DNA of 64,000 bases from Silene latifolia. Its lineage: Eukaryota > Streptophyta > Magnoliopsida > Caryophyllales > Caryophyllaceae. The stretch is from contig NC_133526.1 of the NCBI RefSeq assembly GCF_048544455.1, positions 4,728,001-4,792,000 of the forward strand. Reading direction: 5' to 3'. Shown piece after piece: positions 10,259-21,581 of the stretch (positions are counted from its first letter, which is position 1; every line of letters starts with the position of its first letter). The position numbers were made by a program, and so were the translations under genes. The notes under the pieces are model-generated. The model made no database searches and had not been told where the DNA came from. It worked only from the letters and a program-made list of their open reading frames with translations.

Positions 10259-12609
10259 CACACGAAAAGTACACCATCTTTTTTGCACCTATTTCGATAT
10301 CCAACCCGATTTAATAATGAGAAAATATTATACTATCTATTTATATTCGTACGTTTTTTTCCATTTTTTGTCATAATTAAAATATGTACAAATGATATGA
10401 TTTAAATTACATTTTTTTTCCTAACACGACTTTTAAGATGTAATTGAGGGAGCAATAGAATATATAAACAAATGCAAAATATTTCCTTTTTCTAGTCCGA
10501 TTTTGATTAATGGTTAAAAATTATGATGTATTTTAGTTACTCAAATGTAATGAGGCATAATAATTACCTATATTTGAAAGTTAAAAAGATTTAATTCTAC
10601 TATTTATCAAAGTAAAAAAGCTCATTATTGATTTGTTTGTGGATTTAAGATCTTTTTATGCAACACTTGATTGTATTATAATTCATAAATTTTCTATTTT
10701 AGTGCAGAGATTATCATTATATGACACAAACAAATTTATGTATATTTAGCACCCATTTTATTTTTTAATTATGACTTTGTCTTAAATAAAGTTATTATAC
10801 TATCGATTATCTTAAAATAAACATTATAATATCACTAATATAGTAATATATAATCGCTTTTATAAATATCTACGTGATTAATATTTGTATGGTATTGTTG
10901 TAACTAAGGTTTGCCGTTAATACAAACTCCTATAAGAACTCTCTAAGATAATTTTTAAGCGATTCAAAAGATTTTGGGTTGATGCCCCTAAGTTATGACT
11001 CATATTTATAATCATTTGATACCTCACCTCATGATAATCTTCTAATGTGGGACAATTCAACTATTTATATATAGTATATTTACCACACCTACATTATTTT
11101 TCAATGTGGGACAAACAACATACTTAGAAATACACCATCTTTTTCACACCTAATTCGACATCTAACCCAGTTTAATAATAATAAGCAAATACTATAGGAG
11201 TACTATTTATTAATATTCATATAGTACATTTTTTTAACTTCTTATCGTAATTAAAATATGTGCAAATAATATGATACTATATTCTAATGCTAGCATTTAT
11301 TTACCACGAATCTAATTATATAAGTTTTTATATAAAAATTATAAACACCACTTGGACATAATATAAAAAATATATATATCATATCGTGGAGTTAATGATA
11401 TAAACTCTTAAGAGCTCTCCAAGACAATGCTTAAGAGACTCAGAAGGTTTTGGGTTAGTATTTAGGTTCTAAGGATGCCTTCTATTTATAATTATATGAT
11501 CATCCACCTTATGCTAAACTTTCGATGTGGGACAATTCTATTATTTATACATAATATATTCACCACACCAACATATTTTTCAATGTGGGTCAAATAACAT
11601 ACTTAGAAATACACCATCTTTTTCGCACATAATTCGACATCTAACCCACGTTAATAATAATGAGCAAATACTATACTCCCTCGATTCAAGACCAAATACA
11701 ACATTCCTTTTTTTACACTATTCATGAACGAATAGAATCTTTACGATTCCTTGCAATATGTAAGACAAAATATGGTCATGTGAGATCTTATTTGATTCAC
11801 CTATAAAGTACAATGAGATTATCAAACTTTAAATTTTTTATAATGTAAACTTAAAGATATTTACGTTGTAATTTGTGTCTTGGCAAGTGTGTAAATGAAA
11901 ATGTTGTATTTGGTCTTGAATGGGGGGAGTACTATTTATTAATATTCGTACATTTTTTTTAATACTTTTTTTGGCAAATGAGATGTATAAGTTTTTATAT
12001 AAAGATTATAAACATCACTTGAATATAATACATAATATAGAAAAAATATGTATATATCATACTGTGAAGATAATGATATAAAAGTCTTAAGAGCTCTCCA
12101 AAACAATACTTAAGAGACTCAAAAGGTTTTTGGTTGGTATATAGGTTCCAATGATGACTCCTATTTATAATCATAGGATCACCCACCTTATGTTAATCTT
12201 TCGATGTGGGACAATTTTATAATTTATACCTATTATAATCACCACACTAACATTGTTTTTCGATGTGGGACATATAACATATTAAAAGAAGTACACCATC
12301 TTTAATACCCGTATGTGCAAATCATATGAAATGTATACTCTAATGAAAGCATTTTTTACCTCGAATCTAATTATATTATCTTCATAATTTTTATAACAAC
12401 ATTGTTTTGCCAAATGAAATGTCAAAGTTTTTATATAAAAATTAGAAACTTCTCATGAATATAAAATAGGAAATATAGATATTATAATAATTAAAAGATT
12501 CTCCACTTTATTTTTTATGTGGAAAATATTATTTATGAAACTTTCCTAAACTATTTTTTGATGATGTGGACGCTCTAGAATCGCTCGAAAAAACTCTCTT
12601 TTATATATA
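10249..12609. repeat. Diverged tandem repeats with GATGTGGGACAA boxes
   Basis: Four related units, the first partial, carry ACACCATCTTT at about 10270, 11130, 11606 and 12293. Around these lie conserved GATGTGGGACAATT, AAGAGCTCTCCAA and TTCGACATCTAACCC segments. Unit length is about 430-480 bp after removal of the Stowaway insertion at 11676, but longer between the first two. The array begins exactly where the LINE copy breaks off (10247/10248). There is no coding capacity. It could be the inside of a Helitron, since 12540-12609 resembles a Helitron 5' end on the - strand, but the other border was not found. Confidence 0.6.
11676..11929. mobile_element. Stowaway-type MITE (254 bp)
   Basis: The inverted ends CTCCCTCGATTCAAGACCAA and TTGGTCTTGAATGGGGGGAG are flanked by TA. 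This is the Tc1/mariner-type Stowaway signature. It is inserted in one unit of the tandem repeat array. Confidence 0.85.
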
Positions 12610-13792
12610 CTAGTATTGGTGCCCGGCTTCGCCCGGGCTACATCTACTTACCATTAATTTATTTTTTCATTAAATAAAATTACTTAAGGTTGCATAACCC
12701 ATAAATTTATCATTAATATATTTTTTTATGATATATCCTAGAATTACGATGAAATAAATTTTGAGACAAATTCACTACTCCTGCTATTAATATTTTACTC
12801 TTATTAATTATGAAACAATAGTAATAACATTTCGCTACTTGCCCGTAATCATTGTTACTTTCACTACTCCCGCCGTAATTATTGTTACTGTCACTACTGC
12901 CGCATTAATATTGATAATTTCACTACTCTCGCCGTAATTATTGTTACTTTCACTAATGCCGAATTAATATTGATTATTTCACTACTCCCGATGTTGTTTC
13001 TACCACTTTCACTAATCTCGCTGATAATACTATTACTTTTACTATTCAAATGAGTGATTACTATCATATAACTATATCCAATATTACTACAATTTCTTTT
13101 CTTTACTGACGAAATTACTTTTACTACTTAAACATGCAATTTTAAGAGGATTCTATATTTATATAAATATATTACATATATGCATTAAATCAAATCGAAA
13201 CAATTATGCAATATTATATATTATGGAATCTAACTTGAATTATTTATAACTTACTTATATTATATTTTTGTATGTTAAATAATTAACATCTCTATACATC
13301 TAATAAACTATAAAGTTTAATAAAATTGCAAAGATTTTAAATTTAATATATAATTTTATGATGATAATAATTAATAGAAAAGGTGTACATGTTTATACTA
13401 ATTAATTATTTTATTTTAAGGAAATTGACCATCTTCTAGTCTTCTATAAATATTTAGGAAAATTACCAAGCATCTTCTTTCTTTCAGTTTCCTTGAAATT
13501 GATCATCTTAATTAATTATTTTATCTTAAGGAAATTGACCATCTTAATTAATTATTTTATTTTAAGGAAATTGACCATGTTTTAGTCTCTTACAAATGTT
13601 TAGGAAAATTACCAAGCTTCTATATAATTTAATTTTAACCCAAACTATATAATATTTGCATTGAGATCCCTTAATCGGGTCCATCACACGGTGCTAGTGA
13701 TTTAAAACTATATAGTATAATTAATTTGTATAACTTTCTTTAATTACATGGAAGTTTCTTGGTTTCTGGATTTAATATATAGTATTGATATA
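12610..13792 (-). mobile_element. Helitron, 3' end at 12610
   Basis: Read on the - strand, the sequence ends with the hairpin GCCCGGGCGAAGCCGGGC, then ACCAATA, then CTAG followed by T: a textbook Helitron 3' terminus. The right-hand (5') border is unclear because a second Helitron starts at 13793. The interior holds repeats of about 28 bp (TTCACTACTCCCGCCGTAAT type, 12830-13000) and three copies of a TTTTAAGGAAATTGACCAT motif (13419-13580). Related sequence lies upstream of T1 (30706-32400) and T2 (53960-55700). Confidence 0.7.
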
Positions 13793-15108
13793 CTAGATTT
13801 AATGCCCGTGCGATGCACGGGCCTAGAAATAATATCGTCTTATTTAAATGTTGTTTAAGGCGACAACATAATATCATGAAAAAATTGATTGTTTGGTGAG
13901 ATTTTTTACTAAAATTTTCATATACTAGATTTTTTTTTACTAAAATCTTCTTCCATGCTATAATTAGTGTACTCGTTCTACGCATATAATACATATAGGC
14001 TGTTAATATTACAACATCGGATTGGAATATTATCAAAATCTAGGTCTAGATTACCTTATAATAAAGTCGAAAACAAAAATCTCCAACACCATAATACCTA
14101 TAAATGCATTAAAATAAGTTGTCAATTTGAAAGATATATTAGAGAAATGGAGTGATAAAAGTTGAATGGAGGAACTAATATCTACACAATTTATCAAGTG
14201 TTAATTAGCGTACATAACAACACGAGTAATAGTAATATCATCATGATTGTGCATGCAATCCAATTCATTCATTTAATGACATAAACTTAATTGATACTCT
14301 ATTTTGTTACTACGTACCTAGCTCCCATTGCCCTGCAAGAAACCTATTCATCAAATACACTAATAAAAATAATCAAAAATAGAGTTTCTAGCAAGCCGAT
14401 TTAAGAGTAAATAATATATGAAGTAAATGCTACCACCAGGCAACAATAATAAAAAGAATGAAAAGAAAACCCTATGATAAGCATTTGATAGTTACTGAGA
14501 AAGCAATTGTTAGATAATATGGGTTACCTTTTCCAACATAATTATTTTGAAGGCTTGTTCCGCACATGGATTAAATAAACTTGTTAAATCCTCGACTTAA
14601 CAGTGTACCTGAAATTTTCAACAAAATTGTACTATTAGTATTGGCAAAAAACCGTATGAAGATTTTATTTAGCATAACACATAAACAGATTATTAGCAAA
14701 TAATAATTATCTACACCAATTTCACAACAAATAGTTCATCTAACATGAAAAGAAAATTAGAAAAAGCCAAGAGAGAAACATGAAAGATTGAGAGTAGATG
14801 TGATTATCGACTTATTTGGAAGTTATATAATCTCTTTTATATGCAATGCTAAACACATATTTGAAGTCATACAAAACTCTTTTTTTGTTAGTATAATAGT
14901 ATTATTAATTATTAATAATATATAATATAATATACTCCGTATATAATATAATGTATAATTATATTGTATGTGATAGAATGTGCAACGTGAAATTCACTTG
15001 TTATAGAACACAAACACTGATATTTTTTTTTTAATATTGCTCAAAAGCGATTCACAAAACTTGGACTCTCTGTAATCACTCGGAAAAAGCTTCCTTTAAT
15101 AATATAGA
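13793..15108 (-). mobile_element. Non-autonomous Helitron (1.3 kb)
   Basis: On the - strand it ends with the hairpin GCCCGTGCATCGCACGGGC, ATTAAAT and CTAG, followed by T (13792-13796 on +). The 5' end is probably the TCTATATTATTAAAGG sequence at 15093-15108, preceded by A, as Helitrons insert between A and T. The exact 5' base is uncertain because of the GATA repeats there. No Rep/helicase is encoded. Confidence 0.7.
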
Positions 15109-15235
15109 TAGATAGATAGATATAGATTAATTAGTTTTATTGGGCTTTTTCTAAGTGGACTTGTCTTACACATAAAGTGGTCTTATATAACAATTAGTGA
15201 ACTTAAACCCCTAAAACCCCGTTAAACCCTACAAC

Positions 15236-15459
15236 ATGGCTGCCAAAAACAGAGGAAAGAAGGGGAAGAAGAGGACTAACAAGAAACCAAGCAGTGAACA
15301 AAGACAAGACAAACTAAGCGCCCCTCCCGACGACATTCTTATTGAAATTATCGCCCGTCTTCGTCCTCTCTCGATGGCACCGTCTATGGACTAACCTAAT
15401 ACCACTATTCAAATAACCAACCGTAATTACAACTGCTTCCTTCAATTCTTAAAGGAGTA
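15236..15459 (+). pseudogene. Truncated R-type F-box gene
   Basis: The leader CTTAAACCCCTAAAACCCCGTT and the start MAAKNRGKKGKKRT match the R-type genes (23815, 47637). The F-box begins (DDILIEIIARL) but is cut by a deletion of the middle part of the domain. Only a short NRNYNCFLQF segment follows before homology ends near 15459. Nothing of the LRR or FBD part remains. Confidence 0.85.
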
Positions 15460-15641
15460 ATTTTAAAAAAGTACTTTAAAAGAGAGTAATTTTAAAAAAA
15501 AGTTAATTTCAAAGTAAAATCTAATTTAATCTAAAAGAATCACACCGCTACACCATTCATTTCTCTAATTAAAATGAGATTTGAATTTTCCTAAGCTTTT
15601 CATACACTTATATATAAAAAAGAGAGATTTGGATTGAGTTA
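15460..15641. other. AT-rich spacer
   Basis: Low-complexity AAAGTAATTTTAAAAA repeats lie between the R-type scrap and the Tourist element. I see no gene or defined element here. Confidence 0.4.
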
Positions 15642-16053
15642 GACTCTATTTGGTAAAATTAACTGAAAAGGTAGCTGAAACCTGAAAAGGTAGCTGAAAA
15701 CTGAAAAGCTAACTGATAAAGTAGCTGAAAATTAGGAACTGATAAGGTAGCTGATTATATAAAAAAATGTTTGGCAAACTAACTGAAAAGGTAACTGATT
15801 TTGATGAAATGACGTAAAAAGATATGATAATTATTTAATAGTATAGATTTAAAGGGTAAAAACGGAAAATCAAACCAAATCAGGTACCTGAAATCTCAAA
15901 TGTTACTCTAGGTAGCATTTCATTCCAGGTAGCTTATTTAGTTAAATAAGCTACTTGCCAAACGCCTACAAAAAAAATAAAGTACCTGAAATTTTGGTCA
16001 AATAAGTTACTTTAACCAAATCAGGTACCTGAAATGTCTTGCCAAACGGAGCC
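15642..16053. mobile_element. Tourist-type MITE (412 bp)
   Basis: The ends are GACTCTATTTGGTAAAATTA and GTCTTGCCAAACGGAGCC, with TTA target duplications (15639-15641 and 16054-16056). That is the PIF/Harbinger signature. The inside is made of repeated AGGTAGCTGAAA and AGGTACCTGAAA motifs. A second member is at 54046-54478. Confidence 0.85.
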
Positions 16054-16605
16054 TTAGATTGAATTATATATACATTATTCTCCTATCTCTTTAAGCTAAA
16101 TTCCAAGTATAACATCAAGCTACAATTTTATGAATATTGAAATGAGTGCTTGTACGTTGAACATTTGTGTGAAAAATGATAAGAAATTAGAATTGGAGGT
16201 GTTGTCGGTGGTCAATGGAATCTCACATCTCTCTCTCGATACAAATTACGGGTACCATTCAATCCCATCAAACGCAGCAAACGCATCCTCATAACCACCC
16301 TCTAACCACCGTACACCATCCAGAACCACTGTCCATCACCCAGAACCACCCCGTCTTCATTGATAACAATTGATAAACAAGTATACATTAATTTCACAAA
16401 TTAACAAATCCCAATATTTTAACAAAGAATATTAGTAATTATTAAACAACAAAATTATTTCACTAATTGGAGAATTATAATTCATTATTTAAGTTTTTTA
16501 AAATAATTAGATTCAATTTTAGGGTATGATACGGAAAATTAATGAAAAAGTGTATGTGAAAGAGTAAAGTCCGTACGTGAAAAAGTAATTCCGTAAAATA
16601 TATAT
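16054..16605. other. Spacer with a MULE-like right arm
   Basis: The GTGAAAGAGTAAAGTCCGT arm (about 16555-16597) resembles the ends of the element at 54566-55407. A C-rich tract at 16280-16360 is also similar. The left border is not visible and there is no gene. Confidence 0.35.
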
Positions 16606-17126
16606 CACTACTACAGATACAGGCTATAACAACGGTCAAAAACCGTTGTTATATAAAAAAGCGGACGTTGTTAAAGCGTCCGTTGTAGAAGGTTTTAACA
16701 ACGGTTAGTTTTCTTAAGGAAACCGTTGTTAAAACTATTAACAACGGTTTTAAGAGTATAAAAACCCGTTGTGGAAAGTGTGACTCAATTTTGGGGGGAA
16801 AGTTATAACAACGGGTTTTAATATACAAAACCGTTGTTATAACTAAAGACAACGGGTTGTTTTAAAATAACCGTTGTTGTTTGTTCTTAAAAAATAAAAA
16901 TAAATAAATTAAATATTACTAGATGCATGCATAATTACGGCCTGTTAGAATTCCGATGCATGCATTATTACTGACATCACTGTACATATGAACGGATAAT
17001 ATGGAATGAGAAGGGTTAGTAAAAAGATTTGAAGCGACATTATTGAGAGATATATGATGATGATTATGGCACAACTTCCTAACATATATATTAATTAAAA
17101 AGCAAATCAACCCACACATTGCTTAG

Positions 17127-17136
17127 TATATAAATA
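17127..17136 (+). promoter_or_regulatory. TATA box before the small ORF
   Basis: TATATAAATA lies 116 bp before the ATG at 17252. A C/A-rich leader with an AAACCCTAA telo-box-like motif (17187) follows, an arrangement like that of plant 5' untranslated regions. Confidence 0.5.
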
Positions 17137-17251
17137 CATTGCATATCTCAACTAACATTTCCATTATCTCAATATATTCATATCTCCAAACCCTAACTGC
17201 TAAAACAAACTCTACTTAATCTTTCAAAACAAACTCAAAAACTCCAACAAA

Positions 17252-17461
17252 ATGAATGATTTCATCCTTAAGACTCTTACCATGATCGAGAACAACAACA
17301 ACTTCATCCGCCGGTTCCTCCATATTGAGGAAAGTTTCAGAGCTACCTTGCGGATGCTCGATCCGCATCAAGCACGCCAAAGAAGATGGCTTGACGGAGC
17401 AAAGCAGCGATTGCGGCTATATGACGATATAGCAAATGCTTTGAACGGAACCTCCAAATAG
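17252..17461 (+). CDS. Small hypothetical protein inside the CACTA element
   Basis: The frame encodes 69 residues, starting MNDFILKTLTMIENNN and ending NALNGTSK. I do not recognise a family. The protein has no signal peptide or membrane segment. The middle is basic and helical in character (RQRRWLDGAKQRLRLYDD), which could bind nucleic acid. The start context ACAAAATGAA is good for a plant gene, and a TATA box with a telo-box-bearing leader lies upstream. It may be a piece of a captured host gene, a remnant of the element's own second protein, or chance. Confidence 0.4.
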   Translation: MNDFILKTLTMIENNNNFIRRFLHIEESFRATLRMLDPHQARQRRWLDGAKQRLRLYDDIANALNGTSK

Positions 17462-18291
17462 CCAAGGAGGAGAGGACGGATACGATAGAGCAGAATAAGA
17501 TCCTCTATGAAAATATAAGAATTGCATTTTTACATATGTAATTTTTTTTAATTTATGTATTTATAAATATATATATATATATATTAATTATGTTTATCTT
17601 ACTTCTTCATCTTGCTTCTTCATTGTTTTACTAACTAATTATGCGAACAATATTTAAACAAATAACATAATGGTCGATACAAACACATACATGCAAAAGA
17701 AATAAATAGAAAAAGAAAATAATGACGATGAAACTAACGGTGTGGCGAGATTTACCTGATAAATACAGAACGTAATAGACGATGAAAATCACGGTGACGG
17801 CGAGAAGATAAAGGGACGATGAGAAAGAGAGAAAGAGAGAAAGAGAGTGTGTATGTGTTTTGTGTTTGTTTGTCTGCTGTGTTTGTGTTTGTGTATTAAG
17901 GGTTGTGTTTTGTGGCTGCAGCAGACTTCTGTTTGTGTGGTTTATAGTATGAAAAGTATTGACAACGGTTATTAAACAACAACCGTTGTGAAATATGTTT
18001 TAACAACGGGTTGTAAAAAACACCCGTTGTTAAATAAGTTTTAACAACGGGTTCCAAAATCAACCGTTGTGATTACTTTTCACTAACTTTGCGCCAATTT
18101 TGCGCCAAATTATTAACAACGGTTGTGCATGTGTGACCCGTTGTTAAAACTAATAACAACGGTTTTTATAACCATACCCGTTGTAATTTATTTTAGTAAA
18201 ATTCGCGCCATACATTCTACAACGTCTATTGTGATTTTCGTGAATAATCGTTGTTAAAGGGGCGTTGTAGTTGCCTGGATTTGTAGTAGTG

Positions 18292-18616
18292 TATACTCCG
18301 TACTAATTAGAGATTCATAAAGAACTAGTTTAGATCCCGCACAATGAATGCGCGGTATTTATAAATTTTTTATTTTTGTATTACCTAATCATACTAAATT
18401 AGCAGTTTATTAATTTTTCATATTTCACATTATTATTTTTTGAGGAAAAAAATTGAACTGTAAAATTATCAAGAAAACTAAGTAAAATTGAACTGTAAAA
18501 TAATAGTGGTATCTCATTAATTGTCCAGTTTTCTTGTTATTATATTTTATTTCGAGCAAGAAATAAAATTAAACTAAAAATTAATCAAAGAGGATTGAGT
18601 AATGTGCTGAAATATA
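18292..18616. other. Spacer with a Helitron-type 3' end (- strand)
   Basis: At 18325-18355, read on the - strand, a CCGCGCATTC/ATTGTGCGGG hairpin is followed by ATCTAAA, CTAG and T: a Helitron 3' end. It is of the same family as the sites at 5611, 40781 and 60761. The other end was not found. The rest is AT-rich and without genes. Confidence 0.55.
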
Positions 18617-19460
18617 CTCCCTCCTATCCGGAATAACTGTCCTATTTGGACAATGGCACGAAAATCAAGGAATAAAGTTAAAATAATGAAAAGTACTCTA
18701 TAGGGGTAAGAATATATGAGTTAAATAATGAAAAATATTGAATATGATGGTTTAGAGGTGGTTGGGGTGATAAATAAAGAAAAAAGCAAAGGGTAGGAAA
18801 GTAAAAAAAACATGTCCTAATATGGCTGTTCCGGGTGTAATTCCAGAGCAGATATTTGTTACCACTCGTAGCTTGTAGAATGACGTCTTCGCTTGAATCC
18901 TCCTTTCGGTCTCCTGAAACGATGAACAAACTGAGGGCTCGGCTTTGGCCGAGCGTACTCACTCCGACGCTCAAGTCAGTAAACTTAGAGAGGCAAGTTG
19001 CTATAACTTGGCTAAGAGTATATTGTAGAGAGATAAGGAGGATATTACCAGATGAATAGTGATTATTAGGTTAAATTGTGGATCCTTTCCTCAATGAAGG
19101 TTGAGGAGTATTTATAGACTTTCACCTTTTGTCACGTAGTGGCCAAGTGGCCAAGTGGCTAGCAGGTGGAAAGACCGTTCTACCCTCGGCCGATGGGCCT
19201 ATGGCAGGCCGGCCGAGGGATCTTGGATATGAGTACGCGGATATGTGCCCCCGTTTGGGGTTGCCGTGAGACCCAGTGACAGCCGACGGGTTGCATCGGT
19301 TAGACTGTCTAAGTCGTTGACTTTGCTGTGGATACCCTTGACCTTGCTCAATATGTTGACTTGGTCAGCGGTGCAGAATATGCCCCATCAATGGCAAATG
19401 GGACAGTTATGTGAATAGATGGAAATGACAAATGATACCGTTATTCTGAATAGGAGGGAG
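18617..19460. mobile_element. Stowaway MITE carrying a nested solo LTR
   Basis: The outer ends CTCCCTCCTATCCGGAATAA and TTATTCTGAATAGGAGGGAG are flanked by TA, as in Stowaway. About 280 bp belongs to the MITE. The middle (18827-19390) is a later LTR insertion. Confidence 0.85.
18827..19390 (+). repeat. Solo LTR (564 bp) in the Stowaway
   Basis: It starts TGTTCCGGGTG and ends TGCCCCATCA. A perfect 5-bp duplication ATGGC lies on both sides (18822-18826 and 19391-19395). A TATTTATAGA box lies near 19110. The family is not assignable from the LTR alone. It looks whole as a solo LTR. Confidence 0.85.
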
Positions 19461-19462
19461 TA

Positions 19463-20081
19463 TATTTTTTAAAGTATTTTTTTATACCATAACGCTAATG
19501 ATTCCAATTTATAATTTCTCTCAACTTTTTTTTTTTTTTTTTATGAAAGTGTTATAGTTTGTTTATACATAGTATAAATAGTATGAGTCAACTCATTATC
19601 AAATAATAATATCAATAAAAAATTCAATAGTTTATAGTCTTATATTATTTATATTTTAATTAAAATATAATAGTTTAGTGTTTAGTGAAAATTATATAAT
19701 TTGATAAAAATATTAATTTTAATGAATTTTTTTTTATTATGAAATACATTATAATTATTAATTTCCTTATTTAGTGAATACAATTAAATTATCAATAGAT
19801 TCCTTATTTAAAAAGATGCTTTTTGGAGGGAAAATTTGTGAGTTCACCTATTCGTTTAGTAAATAGGGGATAATTGAACTCTGCTTTTAGGGTTACTCTA
19901 CCCATTGACAATTGGTTTTGAGATGGACCCTCCTTGGATATATAGAACGGGCATTCTCCCCTCCTTGACGGGTTCGGCCTAGGCCCATGTGCGATCTAAC
20001 ATAAACCCTAAAGTTATTAAAAAATAAAGATGAAAAATTTGAACCCTAAAACCCCTTGAACGTATTCTTGAAGCATTACCA
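19463..20081. other. Upstream region of gene U
   Basis: This is AT-rich DNA without a recognisable element. The last 90 bp before the ATG holds two AACCCTAAA telo-box-like motifs (20002 and 20042), the leader feature shared by the other F-box genes here. Confidence 0.45.
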
Positions 20082-21581
20082 ATGGCCGAAGAACGTGAAA
20101 CTGCAAAATTGATAAGAAGTTCATGGACGAACAATAATAGTGAAGGAAGAAATCGAAGCGTAGACAGGCTGAGCTCTCTCCCTAACGACATTCTTATCGG
20201 AATTATTTCCCACCTTCCTCTCCGATTAGCCATCGTTACCGGGTCTTTATCCCGTCGATGGCGTGGTCTCTGGACTAACACAACCTCTATCGACATCACT
20301 CCCGATGATATTGATAAGTTATATAAACTCGATACCATAAATTTGCTTAAAGTTGATACTGCATTCAAGGAAATCATCAAGCAAATTACCTCACCTTTCA
20401 TCGATAGATTCCGTCTTGAATTCGACAAACTCTTTTACATTTTGGTGCCTTCCATGGATACTTTAATTCGCGAAATTTGTGACCGGAACATCCATGAACT
20501 TAAGGTAATGTGTCCTTATACTCGTAGCGATATGTCTATAGTACCAAGTGTTATTTTCCAAACTCGGTCGCTAGTGTCGCTCGAATTGGGCTCGACTTAT
20601 GATCGTTGTTGGGAGTTCCCTGATGATTGTAGTGAAACTATCCATCTTCCAAATTTGAAGAAGTTAATCCTTACGTTTGCTGCTACGCGGTTACAATGGA
20701 TCGAAAAACTACTTAACGCTTGTCCATCACTTGAAGAATTGTCTTTAACTTGCGAGATCGACTCGGGGCCTTTGCAAAGCTTGAAATGTTCGAATAAAAA
20801 TTTAAGATGGTTGCTTATCAAGTTCGATTTCATGGAAATTAATTCGGTTTCAATTAAAGCTCCAAAGTTGGAATACTTGGATATTTCAGCCCCAAAATCT
20901 GCGACCTTTTTCTTCGAGGAGGAACCAATTATGCTTCGTGAGGCGAAAATCAAATTTACTGATGAAGAAAACGGATTAATGTCGAAATTTTATGAGGCGA
21001 TTTCTAATGTTACGTTCCTTACCCTTAATGTTTCTAAAATAGACAACTTGCCTAGGGTGTTTCGCAATGCAACTCGACTCACGCTTGATATGAATGTATC
21101 CTATACTTTAAAGACTATGTCATCAATATTAGAGATGTGTCCTTTACTAGACGTTTTGACCTTGAATGTTATGGATATCGGTAAAGACAACGAGCAGTCG
21201 TTATGTCCACTGCCTGTTAATGTAAGCAACTTACCGCGATCACTCAAAAGGATTCAGATCGAGATCTACAATTGTTGCAAGCCTGCAAAATGTTTCTTAG
21301 ACCTAGTCGCGTACTTGTTGAAATTCATCCCGAATTTGGAGCACTTCAATCTTAGTGTACAAGGTTGTCAACATTGGCTGGCGGGCGATGTGGAGCGTAA
21401 AGAAGTACGCGAGTTGATGTTATGCAAGCTACTCTATCGGTGTCCAATGATCTCCAAGGGTTGCGATGTTGAGTTTAAAGGTAGATATCTCAAGATGTCC
21501 CGAAAAGATGGTCCTAAAGCTTGGATTCCAAACGGCCAAGTTATCAATTTCCGTCCTTCACCATTGAAATATTTCACTTAG
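20082..21581 (+). CDS. F-box/FBD protein U, intact
   Basis: The frame is uninterrupted, 499 residues, intronless. The F-box spans about residues 28-70 (DRLSSLPNDILIGIISHLPL, then LSRRWRGLW), the part that binds SKP1. It is followed by degenerate leucine-rich segments: LPNLKKLILTF, CPSLEELSL, APKLEYLDISAP and FRNATRLTLDM. The C-terminus is FBD-like (residues about 380-425, YLLKFIPNLEHFNL) and ends with GRYLKMSRKDGPK. Such proteins act in the nucleus or cytosol as substrate receptors of SCF ubiquitin ligases. The target is unknown. It is the only U-type copy in the window, lying between the R-like scrap and R1. The ATG follows the conserved leader. The - strand frames over it are shadows. Confidence 0.92.
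   Translation: MAEERETAKLIRSSWTNNNSEGRNRSVDRLSSLPNDILIGIISHLPLRLAIVTGSLSRRWRGLWTNTTSIDITPDDIDKLYKLDTINLLKVDTAFKEIIKQITSPFIDRFRLEFDKLFYILVPSMDTLIREICDRNIHELKVMCPYTRSDMSIVPSVIFQTRSLVSLELGSTYDRCWEFPDDCSETIHLPNLKKLILTFAATRLQWIEKLLNACPSLEELSLTCEIDSGPLQSLKCSNKNLRWLLIKFDFMEINSVSIKAPKLEYLDISAPKSATFFFEEEPIMLREAKIKFTDEENGLMSKFYEAISNVTFLTLNVSKIDNLPRVFRNATRLTLDMNVSYTLKTMSSILEMCPLLDVLTLNVMDIGKDNEQSLCPLPVNVSNLPRSLKRIQIEIYNCCKPAKCFLDLVAYLLKFIPNLEHFNLSVQGCQHWLAGDVERKEVRELMLCKLLYRCPMISKGCDVEFKGRYLKMSRKDGPKAWIPNGQVINFRPSPLKYFT

Larger units (their letters stand above)
16606..18291. mobile_element. Non-autonomous CACTA element (1686 bp), complete ends
   Basis: It starts CACTACTACAGATACAGGC and ends GCCTGGATTTGTAGTAGTG. 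The 3-bp target duplication TAT lies on both sides (16603-16605 and 18292-18294). Both subterminal regions carry about a dozen copies each of ACAACGG/CCGTTGT, often as facing pairs that could form hairpins. This is the arrangement used by CACTA transposases for binding. No transposase is present, but a short frame with its own promoter-like region lies inside (17252). Confidence 0.92.

Noticed and set aside
13740-14155. Two opposite short frames in the Helitron at 13793
   Set aside because: No recognisable protein. They lie across the Helitron 3' end and AT-rich sequence.
16619-16880. Regularly spaced short repeats that might suggest a CRISPR-like array
   Set aside because: The repeats are 7-9 bp, face both ways and lie at both ends of a CACTA element in a plant genome.
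19979-20428. 149-residue - strand frame over the start of gene U, and similar - strand frames over S1, S2, R1, P and Q
   Set aside because: They mirror the conserved F-box or FBD coding sequence on the + strand and recur with it, so they are shadows.
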